Assembly (NCBI RefSeq): GCF_020026455.1
Contig: NZ_JAHHQJ010000007.1
Coordinates: forward strand, 1-64,000
Length of the DNA: 64,000 bases
DNA from: Alistipes sp.
Lineage (GTDB): Bacteria; Bacteroidota; Bacteroidia; Bacteroidales; Rikenellaceae
Direction: 5' to 3'
Positions 53,509-64,000 of this stretch are shown here, one piece after another. How positions within the stretch are numbered: the first letter of the stretch is position 1; every line of letters starts with the position of its first letter. Under the pieces are notes generated by a model. That model was not told the origin of the DNA, did not search any database, and saw only the letters and a list, made by a program, of their open reading frames with translations. A program made the position numbers and the translations under genes.

Positions 53509-55083
53509 ATGAAAAAGATAAACAAAGGATGGTATTCAATACTGCTGTCGGTCGCGCTGTTCGGATTGGCCGCCTGTACAAGTGATTTCGAAGACATCAA
53601 CCGCAATCCCAATCAGGTTACCGACGACCAGATGGAGGCCCTGAACTACAAGACCGGTACGAAATTCAAGGCTCTGCAGGGCCTTGTGGTTCCCGTTCAG
53701 GAGCACATGTACCAGTTCAACGAGTCGCTTTCGGGCGGACCGTTCGGCGGCTATATCGGCGCTACGGTCGATACATGGCAGACCAAGTTCGAGACCTATA
53801 ATCCCTCGGCCGACTGGCGTAAATGGCCTTTCGCCAATGTCATCACCGAGGCTTACACTCCTTATAAGGGGATCGTGAACGGCTCGGAAGACGAAGTGGC
53901 CATCGCTTTCGCCCGCCTGTTGCGTGTGGCCATCATGCACCGCGTGACGGACTCTTACGGCCCTATTCCCTACTCCAAGCTCGAAAGCAACGAATCGGTC
54001 TACGTGGAGTACGACTCGCAGGAGGCGGTCTATACGAAGATGTTCGAAGAGCTGGACGAGGCCATCGGGATACTGGGCCGTAACACGACGCTCCCGACTG
54101 AAGCATGGAGCCGCTACGACGGCGTCTATTACGGCAACATCGCCCAGTGGCTCAAATACGCCAACTCGCTCAAGCTGCGCATGGCGATGCGTCTCTCCTA
54201 CGTCAAGCCCGACATCGCCCGCGCGAAGGCCGCCGAGGCCATTGCCGGGGGTGTTATCGAAGCCAACGCCGACAATGCGGCGATGCATGCTGCCGAGAAC
54301 CGCACGACGCTCATCTACAACGACTGGGGCGACCACCGCGTCGGAGCCGACATACTCTGTTACATGACCGGCTACAAAGACCCGCGTCTGGAGAAGATGT
54401 TCCTTGCCAACGACGTCGGCGATTACGTGGGTATTCGCATCGGCATCGACGTGACGAGCAAGTCGCAGGCCGTGTCGAAATATTCCAACATGATCGTTGC
54501 TTCGACAACGCCCTACCTGTGGTTTAATGCCGCCGAGGCAACGTTCCTGCGTGCGGAATATGAACTGCGCTGGGGCTCGGAAGAAACGGCCCGGTCACTC
54601 TACGAAGCAGCCGTAAGGCTTTCGTTCGAGGAGCGCGGTGCCAGCGGCGCCGACGCCTATCTGGGCCAGGCCGACGTCAAGCCCGCTCCCTACACCGATC
54701 CGGTAGGCAACTACAGTGCGACGTCGCGGAGCGACATCGGGATTCCGTGGGCCGACGGCGCCGAGAACTTCGAGCGTAACCTCGAACGGATCATCACCCA
54801 GAAATGGATCGCCATCTTCCCGCTGGGTGTCGAGGCGTGGTCGGAGCATCGCCGCACGGGCTATCCGAAGCTGCTGCCCGTGCCCACCGACAAGTCGGGC
54901 GGCACGGTGGACGTAGCACAGGGGGCCCGACGGCTTCCATACCCCGTCGAAGAATATCAACAGAACAATGCGAATCTTCAGGCTGCGATCAATACGCTCA
55001 ATGGCGAGCAGCAAAACGGCAACCGTTCGGGCGACGTGATGGGAACCCGCGTATGGTGGGATTGCAAATCTTATAACAACTAA
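53509..55083 (+). CDS. SusD/RagB-like lipoprotein
   Basis: A 524-residue surface lipoprotein (lipobox FGLAAC, Cys at about 23) of the SusD-like_2 group. Recognisable are the early NPNQVTDDQMEAL region, the TPR-like core (IAQWLKYANSLKLRMAMRLSYVKP) and the C-terminal QKWIAIFPLGVEAWSEHRRTGYPKL. It pairs with the SusC 13 bp upstream and binds the glycan substrate. Confidence 0.94.
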   Translation: MKKINKGWYSILLSVALFGLAACTSDFEDINRNPNQVTDDQMEALNYKTGTKFKALQGLVVPVQEHMYQFNESLSGGPFGGYIGATVDTWQTKFETYNPSADWRKWPFANVITEAYTPYKGIVNGSEDEVAIAFARLLRVAIMHRVTDSYGPIPYSKLESNESVYVEYDSQEAVYTKMFEELDEAIGILGRNTTLPTEAWSRYDGVYYGNIAQWLKYANSLKLRMAMRLSYVKPDIARAKAAEAIAGGVIEANADNAAMHAAENRTTLIYNDWGDHRVGADILCYMTGYKDPRLEKMFLANDVGDYVGIRIGIDVTSKSQAVSKYSNMIVASTTPYLWFNAAEATFLRAEYELRWGSEETARSLYEAAVRLSFEERGASGADAYLGQADVKPAPYTDPVGNYSATSRSDIGIPWADGAENFERNLERIITQKWIAIFPLGVEAWSEHRRTGYPKLLPVPTDKSGGTVDVAQGARRLPYPVEEYQQNNANLQAAINTLNGEQQNGNRSGDVMGTRVWWDCKSYNN

Positions 55084-55088
55084 CAGCT

Positions 55089-55997
55089 ATGAAACAGAAC
55101 TTTATATTCACGCTACTGGCGCTGTTTTCGATGCTGTCGCTCGTCTCGTGCAGCGATTGGACGGAAACGGAAGTACTCGACAGTACGGTTAAAAAGCCCT
55201 GGGAGCGAGATCCTGCCCTGTGGGCCGAGTACACCGCGGCATTGAGGGTCTACAAGCAGTCGGAGCATTTCATCGTCTATGCCCGCATGCATAATTCGCC
55301 CGAGAAAGCGACCGGAGAGCAGGACTTCATGCGCTGCCTGCCCGATTCGCTGGATATCGTGACGCTGACCAACGCCGACAACTTCTCGAAATTCGACGCC
55401 GAGGATATGGCCGTCATGCACGAGAAAGGCACGAAAGTACTCTATCAGGTCGACTATGCCGCTCGTGCGGAGGAATTCGCCAATGCGGCGGCGCTCGACG
55501 CCTACCTCGACAAGGTTGTCGCAGCCGTCGCGGCCAACGGCATGGATGGCTACTCGTTCACCACCGACCCGCTCGATGCTGCAGCCACGGCACGAATCGT
55601 CGAAAAGCTCTCCGCGGCCAAAGCCGACAGTCAGCTCCTCGTCTTCGAGGGCAACCCCCTGTCGCTCGCCGCCGCCGACCGTGCAAAGATGAACTACGTC
55701 GTCCTCGACACCGAAAAACTCGAAAATGTTTTGGATGTAAAACTTCAGGCGCTGCACGCCGTTAACTATGCCGGCATCGAGGCCGAGCGGCTGCTGCTGA
55801 CCGCCGAAATCAATGCCCCGCTGTTCGATGAAAACCGCACCGAGCACGCCGCCGTCGACGAAATGTCGCGCCGCGTCATCGAGTTCGGCCCGCTGGGCGG
55901 CCTTGCGGCTTACAATATCGCCGAGGGCTACTACCATGCGGAGATGAACTACCTGACGATCCGTAGGGCGATTCAAACGTTAAATCCCGCTAAATAG
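55089..55997 (+). CDS. GH18-like surface glycan-binding lipoprotein (non-catalytic)
   Basis: A 302-residue lipoprotein (lipobox SLVSC, Cys at about 21). The body looks like a reduced TIM barrel of the GH18 type, with strands SLDIVTLTN, TKVLYQVDY and MDGYSFTTD. At the position of the catalytic DGxxxDxE motif it reads DGYSFTTD, with no Glu, so hydrolysis is unlikely. Proteins like this follow SusD in N-glycan loci of Bacteroides and help to bind the glycan at the surface. It lies 5 bp after SusD. Confidence 0.75.
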   Translation: MKQNFIFTLLALFSMLSLVSCSDWTETEVLDSTVKKPWERDPALWAEYTAALRVYKQSEHFIVYARMHNSPEKATGEQDFMRCLPDSLDIVTLTNADNFSKFDAEDMAVMHEKGTKVLYQVDYAARAEEFANAAALDAYLDKVVAAVAANGMDGYSFTTDPLDAAATARIVEKLSAAKADSQLLVFEGNPLSLAAADRAKMNYVVLDTEKLENVLDVKLQALHAVNYAGIEAERLLLTAEINAPLFDENRTEHAAVDEMSRRVIEFGPLGGLAAYNIAEGYYHAEMNYLTIRRAIQTLNPAK

Positions 55998-56005
55998 TGA
56001 ACGTC

Positions 56006-57364
56006 ATGAAAAAATACGGAAAATATCTGATTGCAGCCATTGCGGGACTCGTGGGTTTCGCGGCCTGCGATAATTACGAGGCCGACGACCACAAGTTCGG
56101 GAACGTCGTTTATCTCGACGTCGCGGAAACGAACGAAGTGCAACTTGCAACCTTCGGCAACAATAAACCGACTTACGACTGCACATTACAGGCCGAACTG
56201 ACCTATCCTGCAGGGCAGGACATAGCGGTGACGCTCGCGGTAGACCCGTCGCTCGTCGGAACGTATAACTCCCGCTACGGCACGCAGTGGCCGATGCTCG
56301 ATGCCAAATACTATGAGCTGTCGACCGAGAGTGTCACGATCGCCGCAGGAAAAACGGCCTCGGACGTCGTGACCCTGCAATTCAAGGAGTTGATGGGACA
56401 GGGCGAGGAACAGACGGGAGCGCTTCCCATCGACGAAACCTACCTCGTGCCAGTGCGCATCAGTCATGCCTCGATGGATGTGCTTCACGGTTCCGACGTG
56501 GCTTACTACGTCGTCAAACGCTCTTCGGCCATCACCGTAGCAGCACAGCTTACGGACAACTGGATCGAATTCCCGACCCTCGACAAGTATTCCGAAAGCA
56601 GCAAGGCCTGGAACGGCCTGCGAGCCATGACCTACGAGGCCTTGATTTACATCGACGAATTCGTGAAAACCAATACTGAAGGCAGCCCCGTCAACATCTC
56701 GTCCGTCATGGGTGTCGAGCAGTATCTGCTGCTGCGTATCGGCGACACGAATTTCGAGCGTCAGCAATTGCAGTTCGACGGTTCGGGCAGCGGCTCAGGC
56801 TTCGGCAAGTTCCCGGGCAAGGATGCCACAAAGATCCTCGAAACGGGACGCTGGTACCACGTGGCCTGCACCTACGACCAGACGACCCGAACCGTGCGCG
56901 TCTATGTCGACGGCAAGATCCAGAGCGAGGTCTCGGGCGTGGGCATCACGACGCAGAACGAGAAGAACTACATCAACCTGGCCATGCGCGCGCTCTACGA
57001 TCGGTGGAACACCGCTTCCGAGGGCGACAAGGCCCAGTACGAAGAACTGGGCTACGACAAGCTGAGCGAGGCCTATCAGTTCTTTATCGGCCGCTCCTAC
57101 GACGACTATCGGCCGCTGAACGGCAAGATCGCCGAGGCGCGTGTGTGGTCTGTGGCCCGCACGCCGGAACAGATTTGGGAAAATATGTATGAAATCGAAA
57201 ACCCGGAGAAAGATCCGACGCTTCTTGGCTATTGGAAATGCAACGATGCTTCGGGGAATACGGTCAAGGACTATTCGATGTACGGCAACAACGGCGTCGC
57301 CAAGTACGACATCATTTGGCCGCAGGGCATCGAGATTCCGAAACTTAACGAAAACAACGAGTAA
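56006..57364 (+). CDS. DUF1735-LamG surface lipoprotein
   Basis: A 452-residue lipoprotein (lipobox VGFAAC, Cys at about 22; the ATG at 56006 is preferred to a GTG 9 bp upstream). Residues 35-170 form a DUF1735-type beta sandwich; residues 185-450 form a LamG/concanavalin-like domain (GRWYHVACTYDQTTRTVRVYVDGK, INLAMRAL, GKIAEARVWSVARTPEQIWENMYE). Such proteins are surface glycan-binding partners; B. thetaiotaomicron BT3986 has this arrangement at the same place. Confidence 0.82.
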   Translation: MKKYGKYLIAAIAGLVGFAACDNYEADDHKFGNVVYLDVAETNEVQLATFGNNKPTYDCTLQAELTYPAGQDIAVTLAVDPSLVGTYNSRYGTQWPMLDAKYYELSTESVTIAAGKTASDVVTLQFKELMGQGEEQTGALPIDETYLVPVRISHASMDVLHGSDVAYYVVKRSSAITVAAQLTDNWIEFPTLDKYSESSKAWNGLRAMTYEALIYIDEFVKTNTEGSPVNISSVMGVEQYLLLRIGDTNFERQQLQFDGSGSGSGFGKFPGKDATKILETGRWYHVACTYDQTTRTVRVYVDGKIQSEVSGVGITTQNEKNYINLAMRALYDRWNTASEGDKAQYEELGYDKLSEAYQFFIGRSYDDYRPLNGKIAEARVWSVARTPEQIWENMYEIENPEKDPTLLGYWKCNDASGNTVKDYSMYGNNGVAKYDIIWPQGIEIPKLNENNE

Positions 57365-57366
57365 CT

Positions 57367-58980
57367 ATGAAGACTATTTTTGATTTGCAAACAGGGATGG
57401 TGACGCTTCTTTGCACGGCGGCATTCGCGGGCCTTACGGCCTGCGAGGCCGATGCCGTGATGCAGGAAAGTGGAAAATTGCCCGACAAAGGTTCCATCGA
57501 AGGGGTTCATGTGATGTTGTGCAGCAGCAATTCCGTGGAAAATACGGTCGATGTGCTGCTGACCGAAGGAGGGAGCATGACGAAGAACTTCTACCTGAGG
57601 CAGACACAGCCGGCGGCGGCGGGATATTCGCTCGACGCATGGTGCGATGCATCTTTGCTCGACGACTACGATGCCGGAGATGAAATCGAACGAACGCTGC
57701 TTCCGGAGGCGAATTACGAGTTTCCCGACGGCAATACGCTCGACCTCTCGGCCGCAACGCTGCGTTCGGAATTGAGACGTATCAAGTTCTCAGCAACAGG
57801 ACTCGCCGCCGGAGAATACGTACTGCCGCTTACGGTCGCTGAACAGGACGCTCCGGACGAAAACAAGACGCTCTACTACAACGTTTCGGTTCGCCAGCCC
57901 TACACCGACGAATACGCCCTGCACGATGGCCATGACCTGTTTTTCGTATTCTATATCAACACGAACGATTTCCAACCGCTGTTGGCCTTGGATTACATCA
58001 TGAGGAAAAAATTGGCTCGCGGAAAGACCGTGGCGTGGTACGATGCCGTAGGCAATATCGTCAACCTGCGTACCGTCCAGATCGGCTACGATGCAGCAAC
58101 CAGCCGTGCCCTGCTCAACCTTGGATCTGACATGACCTATGTGCTCAGCCAATCGACGAAATATATCCGTCCGTTGCAGGAACACGGATCCAAAGTCTGC
58201 ATCTCCATCGAAGGCGGAGGTAAGGGTCTCGGGTTCTGCAACCTCACTGATATTCAAATCGAAGACTTCGCCGCGCAGGTCAAAACCGTTATCGAACAAT
58301 ACGAACTCGACGGTGTAAACCTCTGGGACAGAAATTCCGGCTACGGCAAGGAGGGCATGCCGGCCATGAATACGACCTCCTATCCGAAACTCATCAAGGC
58401 GATGCGCGAAGCCCTCGGCCCCGACAAGTTGCTGACGCTGACCGTCTACGAGGAACCGACCGCGACCTTCTGGGATACGGAAGCGACAGGCGGAATCGCC
58501 GTCGGGGACTATATCGACTATGCATGGTCGGGCTACAACAACGAGAATGAGGCCCCACAACTGCTCGACCCATGGCACCCCGAACTGGAATATGTTTCGG
58601 TCTATACGCAAAAGCCGATTGCCAACCTGCCCAAAGAGCGGTACGGTTGCGTCAACTTTCCCATATATTCAACCTCGTCCATAGACAATGGCATAAATGA
58701 CAAAACATACCAGGTACTTAATAATGACTTCTATGACTGGGTTCCCAAGTACAGGCCGAACAACATCATTGTCTTCGACGATTTGCATAGCAATCTCCAG
58801 GACTGTTACGAAGCTTTTTGGGACAATATGTTTGCAGAATGTTGCACTTTTATGGATCCAGAAAATAGGTATTTGCTCGGAAGCAGAAAAGGATACACCT
58901 ATATGTTGGATATGAACAGACTCTGGACATTATCCGAAGGTATTCAGAATTACGGCAAATGGCTGAAAGACTGGAATTGA
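57367..58980 (+). CDS. DUF1735-GH18 lipoprotein with a degenerate active site
   Basis: A 537-residue lipoprotein-type protein (Cys near residue 26 in AGLTACEAD). A DUF1735 domain (about 35-175) precedes a GH18 barrel (about 195-520). The catalytic strand, where endo-beta-N-acetylglucosaminidases have DGxxFDDE, reads LDGVNLWDRNSGYG, with Trp and Arg in place of the Asp and the catalytic Glu. The fold appears complete, so it is probably a glycan-binding protein rather than an enzyme. In the B. thetaiotaomicron locus the protein at this place (BT3987) is the active endoglycosidase, so this differs. A free enzyme follows directly. Confidence 0.8.
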   Translation: MKTIFDLQTGMVTLLCTAAFAGLTACEADAVMQESGKLPDKGSIEGVHVMLCSSNSVENTVDVLLTEGGSMTKNFYLRQTQPAAAGYSLDAWCDASLLDDYDAGDEIERTLLPEANYEFPDGNTLDLSAATLRSELRRIKFSATGLAAGEYVLPLTVAEQDAPDENKTLYYNVSVRQPYTDEYALHDGHDLFFVFYINTNDFQPLLALDYIMRKKLARGKTVAWYDAVGNIVNLRTVQIGYDAATSRALLNLGSDMTYVLSQSTKYIRPLQEHGSKVCISIEGGGKGLGFCNLTDIQIEDFAAQVKTVIEQYELDGVNLWDRNSGYGKEGMPAMNTTSYPKLIKAMREALGPDKLLTLTVYEEPTATFWDTEATGGIAVGDYIDYAWSGYNNENEAPQLLDPWHPELEYVSVYTQKPIANLPKERYGCVNFPIYSTSSIDNGINDKTYQVLNNDFYDWVPKYRPNNIIVFDDLHSNLQDCYEAFWDNMFAECCTFMDPENRYLLGSRKGYTYMLDMNRLWTLSEGIQNYGKWLKDWN

Positions 58981-59067
58981 AAAAACGGTCAACAAAAACC
59001 ACCCATGTTCTTCCATTTTATCCTCTCACAGCTCTTTAACCGGAGCAAACAACCAATTAAAATTCAA

Positions 59068-60069
59068 ATGAAACAAAACTTCAAATTATTCGCAGCATTG
59101 GCAGCCAGTGCAGCGATGATGATCTCATGTCAGCAGGCAGAAGAATCGATGATGGACAAGACCCAAGAGTCCGTCGTTAAAACACGTGCTTACGGAGACA
59201 AAACTCCGAAGGTCACCATTTATGTCGAAACCAATGACGTGAACCCGCTCAATGCCGGCGACTATATGCTCTCCGACGGTACAGCCTACGCCGACATCGT
59301 GGAGTTCTTCGCCGCCAATCTCAACAAGGAGACGGTCAACGGCGTGGTGCGTCCGACCCTCTATCTCAACGACAAGATGACCAACCTGCTCGAAAACGGC
59401 GGTGCAGTCACCTATGTAGCGGGCCTGCAGGCCAAAGGCATCAAAGTCGTGCTCACCATCCTGCCCAACTGGCAGAATATCGACTTCACGAGTCTCAATA
59501 ACACGCAGGCCGACCAGCTTGCAACGATTCTCGCCTATGCCGTAAATAAGTACGGACTCGACGGTATCGGATTCGACAACGAGTACGGCGGCACGGTGAC
59601 CTCCGTTTCCGGTTCGTATGGCAACCTGATCACCAAACTGCGCGCCAAGTTGCCCGCCGGCAAGTTGATTACCCTCTTCCAGTACAATATCGGCAACAAT
59701 CAGATCGATGCGACAGCCGGAGCCAAACTCGACCACGTCTATTCCAACTTCGGTTACAACACGTATATCAGCACTTCCGGCGTAACCAAGGAGCACTATG
59801 CACCGTTGTCGATCAATCTGGGTTCCATCGGTAGCAATGTATCTTATTATGGGGATAGAGCCTATGATTTGACCGAGGCCGCTTATGGTGGAATCATGCA
59901 CTTCAACCTGCGTACGAGAAACGACTCCGATCCTCTGCCGTTGTTCAACGCCATTGCCGATGGAGCATGGGAGGAAACCGTTACTTGCGAGAATGGAAAC
60001 CGTCCGCAGGACTGGACGTTCGTCAGCAGCGGTTACACCATCACCTACGACGAGGCTACGGCCGAATAA
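59068..60069 (+). CDS. GH18 endo-beta-N-acetylglucosaminidase (Endo H/F1-like)
   Basis: A 333-residue lipoprotein (lipobox MMISC, Cys at about 21; the ATG at 59068 begins MKQNFKLFAAL). One GH18 barrel: strand 3 VVLTILPNWQNIDF and the catalytic DGIGFDNEYGG, with the general acid Glu and the helper Asp both in place. Endo H/F1-type enzymes cut between the two core GlcNAc residues of N-linked glycans, and most prefer high-mannose types. It is the last gene of PUL 2, so it provides the only obvious surface cleavage in the locus. Confidence 0.85.
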   Translation: MKQNFKLFAALAASAAMMISCQQAEESMMDKTQESVVKTRAYGDKTPKVTIYVETNDVNPLNAGDYMLSDGTAYADIVEFFAANLNKETVNGVVRPTLYLNDKMTNLLENGGAVTYVAGLQAKGIKVVLTILPNWQNIDFTSLNNTQADQLATILAYAVNKYGLDGIGFDNEYGGTVTSVSGSYGNLITKLRAKLPAGKLITLFQYNIGNNQIDATAGAKLDHVYSNFGYNTYISTSGVTKEHYAPLSINLGSIGSNVSYYGDRAYDLTEAAYGGIMHFNLRTRNDSDPLPLFNAIADGAWEETVTCENGNRPQDWTFVSSGYTITYDEATAE

Positions 60070-60135
60070 CTCTTCAGAGATGTATTTGTTGACTTGTTTA
60101 GAATCGGTTGAGCATCTGTAAGCGACCCGATTTTG

Positions 60136-60170
60136 ACCCGCACATCTTTTGAGGTGTGCGGGTTGTTTTA
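60136..60170 (+). terminator. terminator of PUL 2
   Basis: A 9-bp stem (60136-60144 with 60155-60163) with a 10-nt loop and a TGTTTT tract. Confidence 0.85.
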
Positions 60171-60390
60171 ACGGATGAGAGGCATGGGAATCCGTTCATT
60201 CGCGCCACGTGGTGCAATTCGGGGGCATGGACGCTATCACAAAACAATTCGACGGGGCTGCGACCTCCAATCACAACTCCGTCGAATGCTGCTTTTTCAG
60301 GTTCCTCAGCCTGGAATACGCGCAAAAAGGTGTTTTTTCACACGCGGATTAGCTGCGGTTTGCGGTTTTCACTCCCCCCCCCTTCTAAAA
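60171..60390. other. intergenic stretch without a recognisable gene
   Basis: Between the terminators of PUL 2 and rpoC. It has a C9 run at 60374-60382; no gene, tRNA or repeat seen. Confidence 0.6.
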
Positions 60391-60424
60391 AAAGGCCGCC
60401 CCTCATCTGAGGGGCGGCCTTTTT
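60391..60424 (-). terminator. terminator of rpoC
   Basis: A perfect stem of about 15 bp (60391-60405 with 60408-60422), tiny loop, A7 on the left and T5 on the right, so it works on both strands. It lies about 60 bp after the rpoC stop. Confidence 0.93.
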
Positions 60425-60486
60425 CAAAGATTCACACGACGGAGAACCGCCCGGCGACATGGCGCCCGGGACTCCCCCGCCTCTGG

Positions 60487-64000
<3,514 letters not shown>

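Overview
The window looks like a chromosomal segment of a gut Bacteroidales, most probably an Alistipes-like Rikenellaceae. The evidence is SusC/SusD pairs, a one-protein hybrid two-component system, a divergent ECF sigma/FecR system, TamL lipoprotein next to TamB, a menaquinone methyltransferase, and repeated promoters of the Bacteroidetes type (TTTG, 19-20 nt, TAnnTTTG). Most of the DNA is GC-rich; the stretch from about 14.2 to 19.9 kb is clearly AT-rich. The species is inferred, not proven.

Layout. 0.1-13.8 kb is core-like: a thioredoxin/ferredoxin/MarR mini-operon, a FadR-type GntR regulator, tpiA, lysS, a five-gene minus-strand operon (SDR, zinc peptidase, SGNH hydrolase, MBOAT acyltransferase, PAP2 phosphatase) and a divergent plus-strand operon (LolE/FtsX-type permease, ubiE/menG, two envelope proteins), then a Cys-rich lipoprotein. 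At 14.06 kb lies tRNA-Ser(GGA). It is followed by an AT-rich island with a decayed tyrosine recombinase, orphan proteins, a rod-like structured RNA (6S-like candidate) and a broken IS66 element.

20.6-33.6 kb is a polysaccharide utilisation locus (PUL 1): a divergent HTCS regulator, GH130 phosphorylase-like enzyme, MFS transporter, a large lipoprotein of unknown family, SusC and SusD, closed by a strong terminator. 33.8-40.9 kb holds tamL-tamB. 41.2-46.6 kb is a vitamin B12 uptake operon (PKD-like surface lipoprotein, BtuG-like beta-propeller lipoprotein, BtuB-like receptor) behind a long leader that looks like a cobalamin riboswitch. L-serine ammonia-lyase follows.

48.1-60.1 kb is PUL 2: an ECF sigma factor facing away from its FecR anti-sigma factor, STN-domain SusC, SusD, and four surface lipoproteins laid out like the B. 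thetaiotaomicron BT3983-BT3987 high-mannose N-glycan locus. Only the last GH18 protein keeps the catalytic signature; the one before it has lost it. The window ends inside rpoC on the minus strand.

Taken together, PUL 2 would release host N-glycans at the surface, and PUL 1, with a GH130 mannoside-phosphorylase-like enzyme and a sugar transporter, could process mannosides; this link is inference. The least explained parts are the tRNA-linked island (14.2-20.6 kb), the structured RNA at 16.26-16.47 kb and the unknown PUL 1 lipoprotein.
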